Shown here piece by piece: positions 29,166 to 42,100 of a stretch of 64,000 bases of DNA. The translations under genes were made by a program, and so were the position numbers. The notes under the pieces are model-generated. The model had not been told where the DNA came from. It saw only the letters and a list, made by a program, of their open reading frames with translations, and did no database searches. Origin of the DNA: Terebella lapidaria (Eukaryota > Annelida > Polychaeta > Terebellida > Terebellidae); assembly GCA_949152475.1 (NCBI GenBank), contig OX424563.1, positions 21,611,001 through 21,675,000 of the forward strand, read 5' to 3'. Each line of letters starts with the position of its first letter. Within the stretch, counting starts at the first letter, position 1.

Positions 29166-30859
29166 AGATCTTGCTGGCAGTGGCAAAGGGCTACGGGAAA
29201 TCACTGCCGCCTAGAATCTTGGATGATAGTCCAGTCTTGCTGGCAGTGGCAGTGGCAGCAGGTTACCCGAAAACGCTGCCACCTAGAATCTTGGAGGATG
29301 GTCAAGTGTTTTGCTGGCAGTGGCAGTGGCAGTAGGTTACGGGAAAACGCTGCCGCCTAGAATCTTGGATGATAGTTCAGATCTTGCTGGCAGTGGCAGT
29401 AGGTTACGGGAAAACGCTGCCGCCTAGAATCTTGGAGGATAGCTCAGATCTTGCTGGCAGTGGCAGTGGCAGTAGGTTACGGGAAATCGCTGCCGCCTAG
29501 AATCATGGCTGATATTTCAGATCTTGCTGGCAGTGGCAGTGGCAGTGGCAGTAGGTTACGGGAAATCACTGCCGCCTAGAATCATGGCTGATATTTCAGA
29601 TCTTGCTGGCAGTGGCAGTGGCAGTAGGTTACGGGAAAACGCTGCCGCCTAGAATCTTGGCTGATATTCCAGATCTTGCTGGCAGTGGCAGTAGGTTACT
29701 GGAAATCACTGCCGCCTAGAATCATGGCTGATATTCCAGATCTTGCTGGCAGTGGCAGTGGCAGTAGGTTACGGGAAATCACTGCCGCCTAGAATCATGG
29801 CTGATATTCCAGATCTTGCTGGCAGTGGCAGTGGCAGTAGGTTACGGGAAAGCGCTGCCGCCTAGAATCTTGGAGGATAGTTCAGATCTTGCTGGCAGTG
29901 GCAGTAGGTTACGGGAAAACGCTGCTGCCTAGAATCTTGGGAGGATAGCTCAGGTCTTGCTGGCAGTGGCAGTAGGTTGCGGGAAAACGCTGCCGCCTAG
30001 AATCTTGGAGGATAGTTCAGATCTTGCTGGCAGTGGCAGTAGGTTACGGGAAAACGCTGCTGCCTAGAATCTTGGGAGGATAGTTCAGATCTTGCTGGCA
30101 GTGGCAGTGGCAGTAGGTTACGGGAAAACGCTGCCGCCTAGAATCATGGCTGATATTTCAGATCTTGCTGGCAGTGGCAGTGGCAGTAGGTTACCCGAAA
30201 ACGCTGCCACCTAGAATCTTGGAGGATGGTCAAGTGTTGCTGGCAGTGGCAGTGGCAGTGGGTTACGGAAAAACGCTGCCGCCTAGAATCTTGGATGATA
30301 GTTCAGATCTTGCTGGCAGTGGCAGTATCAGTAGGTTACGGGAAAACGCTGCCGCCTAGAATCTTGGATGATAGTTCAGATCTTGCTGGCAGTGGCAGTG
30401 GCAGTAGGTTACCCGAAAACGCTCCCACCTAGAATCTTGGAGGATGGTCAAGTGTTGCTGGCAGTGGCAGTGGCAGTAGGTTACGGGAAAACGCTGCCGC
30501 CTAGAATCTTGGCTGATAGTTCAGATCTTGCTGGCAGTGGCAGTGGCAGTAGGTTACGGGAAAACGCTGCCGCCTAGAATCTTGGATGATAGTTCAGATC
30601 TTGCTGGCAGTGGCAGTGGCAGTAGGTTAGGGGAAATCACTGCCACCTAGAATCTTGGCTGATATTTCAGATCTTGCTGGCAGTGGCAGTGGCAGTGGGC
30701 TACGGGAAATCACTGCCGCCTAGAATCTTGGATGATAGTTCAGTCTTGCTGGCAGTGGCAGTGGCAGTAGGTTACGGGAAAACGCTGCCGCCTAGAATCT
30801 TGGATGATAGTTCAGATCTTGCTGGCAGTGGCAGTGGCAGTAGGTTAGGGGAAATCACT

Positions 30860-31870
30860 GCCACCTAGAATCTTGGCTGATATTTCAGATCTTGCTGGCA
30901 GTGGCAGTGTGCTACGGGAAATCACTGCCGCCTAGAATCTTGGATGATAGTTCAGTCTTGCTGGCAGTGGCAGTGGCAGTAGGTTACGGGAAATCACTGC
31001 CGCCTAGAATCTTGGATGATAGTCCAGTCTTGCTGGCAGTGGCAGTGGCAGTGGCAGTAGGTTACCCGAAAACGCTGCCACCTAGAATCTTGGAGGATGG
31101 TCAAGTGTTGCTGGCAGTGGCAGTGGCAGTAGGTTTCGGGAAAACGCTGCCGCCTAGAATCTTGGATGATAGTTCAGATCTTGCTGGCAGTGGCAGTGGC
31201 AGTAGGTTACGAGAAAACGCTGCCGCCTAGAATCTTGGATGATACTTCAGATCTTGCTGGCAGTGGCAGTGGCAGTAAGTTACGGGAAAACGCTGCCGCC
31301 TAGAATCTTGGAGGATAGCTCAGATCTTGCTGGCAGTGGCAGTGGCAGTAGGTTACGGGAAATCACTGCCACCTAGAATCTTGGCTGATATTTCAGATCT
31401 TGCTGGCAGTGGCAGTGTGCTACGGGAAATCACTGCCGCCTAGAATCTTGGATGATAGTTCAGTCTTGCTGGCAGTGGCAGTGGCAGTAGGTTACGGGAA
31501 ATCACTGCCGCCTAGAATCTTGGATGATAGTCCAGTCTTGCTGGCAGTGGCAGTGGCAGTAGGTTACTCGAAAACGCTGCCACCTAGAATCTTGGAGGAT
31601 GGTCAAGTGTTGCTGGCAGTGGCAGTGGCAGTAGGTTTCGGGAAAACGCTGCCGCCTAGAATCTTGGAGGATAGTTCAGATCTTGCTGGCAGTGGCAGTG
31701 GCAGTAGGTTACGAGAAAACGCTGCCGCCTAGAATCTTGGATGATACTTCTGATCTTGCTGGCAGTGGCAGTGGCAGTAAGTTACGGGAAAACGCTGCCG
31801 CCTAGAATCTTGGAGGATAGCTCAGATCTTGCTGGCAGTGGCAGTGGCAGTAGGTTACGGGAAATCACTG
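30860..31870. repeat. Higher-order duplication in the satellite, offset 502-508 bp
   Basis: About seven units are repeated in tandem. Markers are gtgtgctacggg (30907 and 31415), aggtttcggg (31131 and 31633), gatacttc and gtaagttacggg. The offset drops from 508 to 502 across the block because one ggcagt hexamer is missing in the second copy. Confidence 0.85.
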
Positions 31871-32600
31871 CCGCCTAGAATCATGGCAGATATTTCAGAT
31901 CTTGCTGGCAGTGGCAGTGGCAGTAGGTTACGGGAAAATGCTGCCGCCTAGAATCTTGGCTGATATTCCAGATCTTGCTGGCAGTGGCAGTGGCAGTAGG
32001 TTACGGGAAAACGCTGCCGCCTAGAATCTTGGAGGATAGCTCAGAACTTGCTGGCAGTGGCAGTGGCAGTAGGTTACGGGAAATCACTGCCGCCTAGAAT
32101 CATGGCTGATATTTCAGATCTTGCTGGCAGTGGCAGTGGCAGTAGGTTACGGGAAACCGCTGCCGCCGAGAATCTTGGAGGATAGCTCAGATCTTGCTGG
32201 CAGTGGCAGTGGCAGTAGGTTACGGGAAATCACTGCCGCCTAGATTCATGGCTGATATTCCAGATCTTGCTGGCAGTGGCAGTGGCAGTAGGTTACGGGA
32301 AAACGCTGCCGCCTAGAATCTTGGGGGATAGCTCAGATCTTGCTGGCAGTGGCAGTGGCAGTAGGTTAGGGGAAAACGCTGCCACCTAGAATCTTGGAGG
32401 ATAGCTCAGATCTTGCTGGCAGTGGCAGTGGCAGTAGGTTACGGGAAATCACTGCCGCCTAGAATCATGGCTGATATTTCAGATATTGCTGGCAGTGGCA
32501 GTAGGTTACGGGAAAACGCTGCCGCCTAGAATCTTGGAGGATAGCTCAGATCTTGCTGGCAGTGGCAGTGGCAGTAGGTTACAGGAAAACGCTGCCGCCT

Positions 32601-32937
32601 CATTATATGGCAGCGGCCATGAAATTTCGTGATGAGTTAGCATGAAGTACCTACCAAGGCTTTGGCAGGAACCTACATTATCCTAGATTACAGATGAAGA
32701 GGCAAAGGCTGCAAAAATTGTAATCCGATAAAATGCTATCTTCAGTACACTTAGCTTTCCCTGTGAACTTGGTTGTTTGGAACAATGTTAGTTTGTTATG
32801 AATGTTGAAACAATCCAATATTCATGATAAATGATATATCGTGTGTAGATCTAGTGAAATACAGTTACCATGGTAACCGCATACTTATTACATAGAGACA
32901 TCACAGTGTTACTATGGTTACTATCGGTGCGACATAC
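32601..32937 (-). other. KDM3: KDM3 intron, unique sequence next to exon 3
   Basis: Ordinary AT-rich sequence between the end of the satellite array and the donor of exon 3. No further feature was seen. Confidence 0.6.
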
Positions 32938-33054
32938 CTTGTAAACTCGAAGGCTGGACTCTGGCACGAATGACAGCGTCTTTCGAGGGAAGAACTCGAC
33001 TGGTTTCAGTGGAGCTGGCTTCAAGCCTATCTTGTCCACCACCGGCATAAAGTT
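32938..33054 (-). CDS. KDM3: KDM3/JMJD1-family histone demethylase, exon 3
   Basis: Seen: minus-strand acceptor tgtttgacag, then 39 codons reading NFMPVVDKIGLKP, followed by PVEFFPRKTLSFV and ending SLRVYK, then a strong donor gtatgt. Known: vertebrate JMJD1C has WPALTFKPLVE followed by VEFLVDKQLDFL, and KDM3B has FTPLVDKLGLG followed by VEYLLDRELRFL, in the same place. Exon 2 ends in PWPAL, so the join gives PWPAL-NFMPVVDK, matching the family across the splice. Both boundaries are phase 0. The protein is a nuclear Fe(II)/2-oxoglutarate demethylase of mono- and dimethyl H3K9; this part is N-terminal and non-catalytic. Confidence 0.88.
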
Positions 33055-35972
33055 CTGTCAAACAATTGTACAATATCGTAATGAACATGTCATTTAGAAA
33101 GTACTAGTACATGTATATTATAGAAATACTTATACTATTCAAAGATATTATCAGAATCAGGTCAGATTTGCAGCCTGCAGCGTTCACAAAAAAATCTCTA
33201 CATGGCGATCGCAAATCCATTTAATATCCACCAAACTTTGTATGCGGGGTGCGGGTGGGGGTGGGCAATACAATACGGATAGTACATATATTATATTTAA
33301 CCACCCCACTGAAGAGGTACACTTCTAAATCCTATTTAATTTTTGTGTCTTTTAATGACTCTGACAGCCGAGCGCTATCAAATACACACAAACAAATTAT
33401 GTCCACAATAGTTACTGCCAATAAAACGAAACTGCCTGAATGCAATTATCCCTTTGAAAGTATTATTCATCATTACACTGGACATCTCACAACGTATCGT
33501 ATCGATTTATTTCCATTCCGCAGCTAATAATGACAAGCTGGATATGTGGAGCACTTACTTCTATAAACATGGAACAAACCCCAAGCTTTCAAATTTTTTG
33601 TTTTCTTTTCTACCAGAATCCAGGGTTCTGAATAAAACGTGCATTCAAGCAAGATCTCCAAGCACGAGAAATAGATTTATCAATTTCTAAAATAGGAGGG
33701 AGAGAGGGGAGGGGGATACTAAGCACCCTGGGCAAATTTTTCAGTAAGTATTTAGAGAACCCAATAGCTCCGACAGCCAATCACCACGTCTATTATTAGG
33801 GTATTTTTCATTTCCAAGCTATCACATGCGAATGGCTCATCAATATCGTCAGCGCGCCTTGCCACTCCAGAAGGTGCTGTGATCGATAACCCATATTCAT
33901 CAAAGTCTCGGTGGTGGTGACTGCTTTACAAACATTGCAGCATTCCTAACCCCCCACCCAGGAAATCCTCCTACCCCCCCCCCCCCCACATCCCTCTTTA
34001 TAACGTAATAATTCTTGTAGGCAGGCAGTATGCCCCCATTTTCATGAATCCTGCGAGTCTGGAGTCGTGATGGATTGCTCCAGTTGATTAATATCTTTAA
34101 TCATACCCTAGATCTGTCAGTAAATATTCACACTTTTCTTTTGGCAAGATCAATCAATTTTAATGTGCAAAATCTTGAGCTATTTGACCAGAGCTTGGGG
34201 CAACACTTTTTTGTTTCAGTGCATGATTCATTAGTGATATACTAGTATTTTACAAACCAGAATGCAGTGAAGAAGAGATGCAAATGGTGTTACTGTGAGT
34301 AGTATAGAATAAAAATATTGTCTAAAACATGCAAGACTATTGCCTAGATACAATCTAGTTCTGTTCTCCTGTATCATATACAGTGTGTATACCACCACCT
34401 CATTAATATTCTGTTAGTTTTATCTAATACCCTATCACAATCTACATGCAAATGCCTGTACAGTCACATCTAACACCTTTAAACAGAACGGTCCTGTTTG
34501 TGTATTCCACGCATCAAAATATTTACATAATTCGGACCAGGGGGCAATCTAGTGCTGTTCCAGGCGAGATCGGCTTTGTAATGTTACACTGGAGGCCGGC
34601 CAGACAAAGAACATAAACCCTGGAATGCCGACTGTAACTGATCGATCGATATCTCTGTGCAGCAGGCCGCCGTCTACAGTATGCTTGCACTAAACAGTGC
34701 TGACACCTTGTGGACAACTTGGGAAAGTAACTGACATAATTTTTCTTTCTTTCTTGGCAATTTCCATGTACTGTAGTATGAGAGACTGAGAACATCGTAA
34801 GCATGATATATTGATAAGTTACTACACATATATACCAAAATGTGAATTGTGAGAAGTTCATCACGAATGGTAATTTATTTAGGTTTGCTAAAAAGGGTCC
34901 ATATTATTCAAATACTACTAATATAAAGTGGCAAGAGAATTCATGAAAGTGAATTTGCACTATACTATCTACGTGACCTTGTTGAGGGGTAGTGACTTTC
35001 TTTTTCTGTTTCTGAAAACCCGCATAATTTTTCATTAATTTATGCACGTTGAAGACACTTTAGTAGCAGTCACAATAGTGCCCTTTGTTATCTGTGTAAA
35101 TATTCCATACATACAGCAAGTATCGAATGTGGGCCACGAACCCATCAGAAATGAATGAAATTGCTTTGCGCTTTTCAGATATTTTTATATGCACCCCATT
35201 GTAAGTTCATTCCCCTTTGAATCCATTCCGAGAATGGGCAAATAGCGTTATACCACACGCAATCAATATAATGTTTTCTCAATCTAATCTCCTAGAAACC
35301 TCTAATCAATATACAGTATACTTGAGAATCTAACATGTATCCCTACAGTTTCTTCTGTTACATTGTCATGTATTATACAGTATCAGGTATTCGTCACAAC
35401 AACAGCACTTCATAATCATGTACATACAGTTTTGTACATGTACACCACAAAAATACTATATACAGGGGTACTAGTAGTAATACTGGGGTCTGGTGCATTG
35501 CGAGATAATCCGATATTCATTTCCTTGTATTTGAAATGCTATTTATTTTTCAAAACAGATCTCAAAAATGTTCAAACCCCACAAAATTCAATAATGTTTG
35601 CCATCAGGCAACAAGGGAAACTACTTGTACTTGTAAATCAGTTACTTGGCGAAATGCAGCTATAGGCAGTTTTTGCAATGAGAGAATAACACTTCACAAG
35701 GTTTTTCTGTTCAAGCCCCTATGAATTTCAGTGTTCCAGCGCAGCGCCTACTCAGTGAGAATCAAATTTGACTTTCAGACGAGACGCGCTAGAAACCTGG
35801 GTTAAAATCCAACACCCACTGAAATTCCCACACACACTTAAAAACTCAAGTAGAGATAGAATTACATGTACCCCGGCCGCGAAAACAAAAACCCATCCGT
35901 GCTGGGAAGTCGAAATGTGAAACATTATGCAATTTGCTTAAATTTCTCTATGAATGCACTCAACGAACTCAC
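33055..35972 (-). other. KDM3: KDM3 intron 2, 2.9 kb
   Basis: Bounded by the gtgagt donor of exon 2 and the tgtttgacag acceptor of exon 3. AT-rich, with a poly-C tract near 33976. No other gene or repeat was recognised. Confidence 0.75.
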
Positions 35973-36152
35973 TAAAGCAGGCCATGGTACACTTTGATCA
36001 CTGCTGTTGCCGTTGCCGTCGACGTCGTCGCTGTCAGGAAGCTGTCGCGTTGCCCAGACCATCGTTTTCTCGACGATGAACACGAGAAAGGCCTCGTGGA
36101 TTTTGATCCACTCTCTCTGTTGCCAGTCTGCATCGTCGAATTCCACAAGTAC
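35973..36152 (-). CDS. KDM3: KDM3/JMJD1-family histone demethylase, exon 2
   Basis: Seen: minus-strand acceptor cttgccttgcag, then exactly 60 codons starting VLVEFDDADWQQREWIKIHE, continuing with AFLVFIVEKTMVWATRQ, an acidic DSDDVDGNGNSSD insert and PWPAL, then donor gtgagt. Known: JMJD1C has VYVEFDDLEWDKREWVKVYE, a FLVEYHLIWAKR segment and QWPAL in the same order, which makes this the best-supported exon. Both ends are phase 0 and join in frame to exons 1 and 3. The acidic insert is longer or different from the vertebrate sequence and looks like a variable loop. Confidence 0.93.
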
Positions 36153-39100
36153 CTGCAAGGCAAGCAAATTGATATCATTTTAATTTATGATATTAAAGTG
36201 ATGCATTTTATTTCATATAATATAACTGATTAGTTTCAAACATACAAGACGCTATCAAATTGTCTCTTTTTTGTCTTCTGAATGTGCAAATATGACACCA
36301 GCTTCTGGGATGAAATTGGATATTTAGCTTTTTTCGACCTTACCTGAAATTTTGTCTTGCAAAAAAGATAGACATTGTTGCCAGATGCCAATATGATTGT
36401 ACATTATGTATAACCTGATTATAGTTTTTAGGAACTAGAATAACTATATCATTACTGGTGAAGAAATCATGACTGCTGAATTATTTCTATGGGAGTCAAC
36501 ACTGGACTGACTGACACAGAAAGTCAAACGCACTTGAACCTCCAAGTGTCACTACTTATCATGATCATGGGACAATAACACCAAGTTCAAGTGAGTTTGA
36601 GTTTTGATATTGTGGACATTGAAGAAGATCAATTCAATTGGAAATCAGTGGCATTCTGTTTTGTACATTATGGCCATTGGCACTGACATAATCAGAATAT
36701 GTCAGTTAGCTTTTCTTGCAACAAGAGATGCCATTCTCCTGAACTCTCCACTTTTCTCCCATCCCCCCCCCCACCCCACCCCCCCCCCCCCTTCATCCCG
36801 ACCCCCACCCAAGCACATTTTGTACGTATGTTGTTCAGAAGATGTTCAGAAGCAAGAAATGTGTTTTCCTGTGTCTCATGCTGTCAGCCACAAGAAGAGA
36901 AGAATAAACACCTTTCGAAAAGTTTCTTTCATGATTTCATCTGTGAGGTTGCTAGAGCGTTCCAGAGGAAAAGACGGATTACCCGCACGTAGAATGTGGT
37001 CTGGCCCGTAATTTGATCGTAACCACTTCCGTGACAGTCACCACGGTAACCATGCATGGTAACCACCCACGCACGGTCACGGTAACCCTTTCCAGGTGTG
37101 ACACTGACAGTCTGTTGTAAGCTAACATTTTAGGAAGTTTTTTTTTCCTATACAGTGTATTGGCCATGGACAGTGAATTATTCTACAGTCATGTACATGT
37201 ATGTGGCTAACTTTGTGTTTTTCTCTACCCAATGTTCATATCAGACAAATCTGTTGAATAGTTGATGCACATGTCAGCAGATGGGTGTTCAAGGTCATGG
37301 TTTCTCATGATGTTTGAGTTTGAAGGTGTATCGATTCTTTTGGGTTCTTTTGGGTTCAATGGGTCCTATGTGTACTACTACATGTAGACGGGTCCATAGC
37401 AACATTCATCAACATTGTAAGAAATTTTTAGAGTAAAGTAATTCTGAAAGCTACTCAAATTTGGTCCATTTCAAGTTTGCAGTTTACCAGTAAAAGTGCC
37501 TGTAAAATTCCAAATTCAAACTTCACAACAAGACCATCCACCACCATTTTGAAATGTCATTACTGATTCATTATGACTTTGAATGACAAGTTCTGTATAT
37601 ATCTGTGTAATTTATTCATCATGTCCATCATTTGCATTTAGACAAGTGTGACCAACTGATAGTAGGAAAATGAACTCTTGTGACATGTCTACAGACAGAA
37701 AATATACAAGTTCTGACAGGCAATGTTACCAATAGTAATCAGAGCAATAAATCATTAATATCTTGTCCTTGCTGTATTTTGCATCCATTCAACATGCATG
37801 TGCAATGGAACGAACTTGATTGCTGCACTTTAGAGGTGATACTGCAGTCAGTCAGCCATTGGCATCACAGTAATTGCGTGCCATGCTCATGCATGAGTCC
37901 CGCCAACATTATACCGTAGAGAGACAACGTTCGTTCGTTCAATGCCCGGTCAGCTGATCAGTTATAGCTGAAGGCGCCCAACAAACCTGCTCACTCATTA
38001 CACGTTTTCTGTTACATTCTTTATACTCTGCATCCAAGCTGAGTGGGTATCTCTATACCTACAGACTATATACAATGTATCATTAACTGACCAGCCCAGA
38101 AATTTCTCAATTCCACCCCCCCCCCCCTCCCCCCCATCGTCTTTCTGCCTGTGGCCGAGGCATGCACGCTGTAATTATTTCAACCAAATTGGACATAATT
38201 AATGTATCCAATGGTCAATGGATCATGTCAAACTTGGTATGGGCAGTTTACTGGCCTGAAGGTCAGTGGGTCACACCACTTTGAAACAAAAGCGAGGGGA
38301 ATGTGGCACTGATCATTTTATAAATTGACCAAAATTTCTCAAGCTTGTTGTGTGAAGATCTGAGCTGTTTCAGCAACTCGACAGATCGGTGTTATTTTCG
38401 GATTTATAAGCTGCAACCAATATAAATTTATCCTCAAACTATAACAGATAATATTTGTTATCACTTCAGGCTCATATTTCCATATAAATATTATCATTTC
38501 GCAGGCAACTAATTTGTCACAATTTACCAGTAAAATACAAAAGTTATAGATCTCAGAACTTGTCATATTTCAGATTCGCCAGACACATGCCAAAATACGA
38601 CCAGCGACTTCCTAAAAATGTACATTATCACTGTACATGTTTATCTAATGAAAAGCCGGGCAATTTGTCTGAAATGTCAGACAGCCTAGTGGTCTGGTCT
38701 CAAGCTGATTAGTTTGGATGACAGTGGTGACATTACAGTAGCCTCGGTCCTGTCATTGATATTATGTGTCCAGACGTGAGACGTGAGTCTACACTCGACA
38801 ACAACATGCAATAGTATTACAGCCAGAATATCATTTTACGTGTTTCATCATATTTTTCATCAATTTATATGGGAAACAGAGAAGGTTTTCAAACTTGTGA
38901 CATGCAAATTACTGTATCATGCAAGTTTTTTTTTTGGATAATATTCAGGATGTAGTATAATAGTTATGTATGTGACAATGTACATGTAATGAATATACTG
39001 GTATGGCAATTAACAAATTGAAATATTGAATATTTTGTCAGTTTATGAGGTAGATCTATATCAGAGTTCTGTAAAATGTCCATCACAGAGTTCACTGTCT

Positions 39101-42100
39101 GTGGTGATAATGCCTTCATCATAAATGTCTAAACATTATTGATGTGTGTGTGTCAACTTGATGCATATTGATCGAAATATAGTAGTGCTCATGAAAGTCA
39201 ATAACAGTACACTGACCATTACAAAATGATGGGGGGGGGGGGCATATGGTACATTGTGGTAAACCAATCAGGCATTTTATATGCCTATCTATGCAGATAT
39301 TAGCTGGTGTCCATTTGCTACACAGCGGGTGCACTGGGAGCGGCCTTGCTCTATCTATCACACAGCTACTATAGCATAGCTTGATGACGCCTCATTCAGC
39401 GCTTGACCATCACCTGAGCTGACCTATAGGGTAGTCTCACTAATGAAGTATCTTCAAGGGGGAGGGGGGGGGGGGTGAATTTGGTCCATGGTGGAGACAT
39501 ACTGCATGAAAACCTGTCTGAAGTATGAAACAATGGCTTTCTTCACAGAATGTTGTCCACATATTATGCTAATATGTTCATACCTAAGGGTATCATTGAA
39601 ACATTGAAACATGTAGGCCTATGCATTCATGTAATTGTATTTAATGTAAATGGAGCAGACTCCAGTCTACATGTACATACATGTAATCTCTACCCCATAC
39701 AGGAGGGGAAGGGGAGGAGGGATGCATAGGGTACATATTGCGTCAATACAGGAACCCAACGCGCCAAGGGCGGAAATCTAGGGGCCAAAACCCTGGAACT
39801 GTGGAGGATGTTGTCCTCAGATACAAACAGATTTCTACTGACCCTGTTCTGCAGGAATGCTTGGCTTAGTTACATGTACAAGGTGAACATTAGGTAACTC
39901 AGGACAAACCTGATGACGTTCATTCCTTCACCTAAATGTAGACTTTTGTTTTGTTCTCAAAAGGATGATAGGAGGCTAGTGAGGGGGTTTAGCTGCATGG
40001 CTTGACCACTGATTAGGAAAAGTATAATTTCAGAAATCCACAGAATAATGCAAAGAAAAAATACAAGAGTCTGGATTCTTGCGATTTGTAATTGCCTCGT
40101 TTACAATGTTGATGTACATGTGCAATTGTGTTGTGTATGCCATGTACCCACAGTGAGACTATTTCATGAAATGAAGTTTGTGAGAAGCAAAAGGCATTTC
40201 CAACACTCGACTATTACTAGTATGTAGTGTATTACGGTGAGGTAATATGAATAATTTATTTATTCTATTGTATTCAAGTTTTAATGTACAAAGTACCGGT
40301 ATGTGGAATATATTATATTCAGCCAGCAGAAAATTTCATGGAAAATTTGAAGTCAGGTACTGGTAAATATTCATAATTCAAATTAAATTTTGGTTTTACA
40401 TGTAGCTAACAACAGGAAGTCTACATGTACATTATCAGCAGTAGTAGCAGTGTCACTGCGAGACACTCTGATGGTGTAAGTACCACACTGGGAGTGACAG
40501 ATGAATGCATGCTACACAGCATGTGCCACGATGACAATCCACAGAACACGGGGCTCGTATTGACATATATTTGTACACATGTGCTGCGTTTTGCAGGTCT
40601 ACACATCTCACAGCCATCCATGGGCGACACCTGTGCCATTATGTTCTACAGCAGTTGTTACCAGATGTTCCAGTTGAACATGAGGGGAAAAAACTGTGTT
40701 CGATCAAAAACATTGAATTTTGCAATGCTTTCATAGATGCGAAATTGTCATGATAGAGGCTTGAAAGTGACTGACATCCCAATTTAATTGTATTGGAAAT
40801 TCAAGCTGCATGCAATTGTCTGATGCTAGTGAAAGAAGATTTACATTTATATACTAGTAGAACATCACCACATGCCGAAGTCTTGATGTGTTAAGGAAGG
40901 TTGAAAAATACAGTGAATAGAAATTTATACCTCATCTACGTATATGTAGCTTTTATGAAAGAAATAAATTATCTCTTCACCACGAGCGTTGATTTAGGAA
41001 CCTGACAGCTGGAGACACTTTTTTTCAAAAGTTACCAATTTTGCTGACATCGCTGAAACGAACGCTGCCCGAACCAAAAGCAGCAGAGTGGGAAAATTGT
41101 GCTCTTGGGTTTAGCGTCTAGAAAAGAAACAATCAATGAATCAGAACTGATTGACTTGGTTGCATAAATATGGAATTAGCGAAACAAAAAAGGTGTCTCT
41201 TTTCCTTCCATCCCAAAACCCAGAATTCTATCCTTTGTCTTGCCTGCACCTTCCACCATGCAACGAGGGTCGAAAGGGGAGGGGAGGGGGAAGGCTCAAA
41301 ACATCTCCGGATTTTCGCAGAGTAAACGTCTATTGCGGCATACTGGTATACCCCTTTTGTTGACACAGGCTGAATGTGTGCGGCATTGCATGAAACTGGT
41401 TTCGTGAGATAAGTGCTTGGGAAGAATTGAGGCTGCTGCAAAAAAAATGATGCAAGCTTTTTATTAATGTAATTTAGAAATCCATGGTCACATCTGAACC
41501 TGAACGGCAGACCGCTGCACGTGGTGAATTAATGTGTGCTGCCGCAAAACTTAAATTCTGAATGCATCCAAAATCATAGTTATCATGGTTATTATGTACG
41601 ATAAATTTCTGAGGACAGTATATGTCGCTCACGAATCTGCTTCATGACACGAATGTCATTTCATTTGAAAAACGTACCACATACATTTGCCATGTTTATC
41701 TACATGATCTATTATGACATTCTGGTCCACATGAACATGATGAAAAGGAAATATCCACAAGGCAAAAATGGCGGTGGAATATTAGCTGTATTATATTTGA
41801 ATGAACTGAATGACTGCACAATATACATGTAAAATACAACCCTGGATATATTCCTGCAATATACGTGTACATAATATGCCAGCTAATTGCATGAAAATTC
41901 AATCAACGTTGGACCTAACTTCTAATAAATTTTTTTTTTTAGAACAAGTGCACATTAGAATTCAGGACTCACCTAATTCTACGGACTAGATCTCAAGCTT
42001 AGGGTGTAGGATTATTGGTAATTTAACACGTCAATACCGGCATCTAAGGTGTATTCAGCATTCAAATTTGTACATCTCCTCTGTGAATCACCATAAATTC

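Larger units (their letters stand above)
24581..32600. repeat. Satellite array, 67-73-bp unit, about 110 copies, inside a KDM3 intron
   Basis: About 8 kb of head-to-tail units. The commonest unit is 73 bp: two to four ggcagt hexamers, then aggttacgggaaaacgctgc, cgcctagaatcttggatgat, agttcagatcttgct. Units with two hexamers are 67 bp. Recurring subtypes differ in the spacer (ggatgatagttcagatc, ggaggatagctcagatc, catggctgatatttcagatc, ggaggatggtccagtc, ggaggatggtcaagtg) and in ggttac versus ggtcac. The array starts at the gap and stops sharply at 32600. Short open frames across it (LAVAVAVGYGKTLPPRILDD type) result from the repeat and shift phase at each unit. Confidence 0.97.

Noticed and set aside
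24742-31732. Short open frames across the satellite (LAVAVAVGYGKTLPPRILDD and LAGSGSGSRLRENAAA types) as a repeat protein
   Set aside because: The 73- and 67-bp units are not multiples of three, so the phase changes at each unit and stops follow within about two units; there is no start or splice context.
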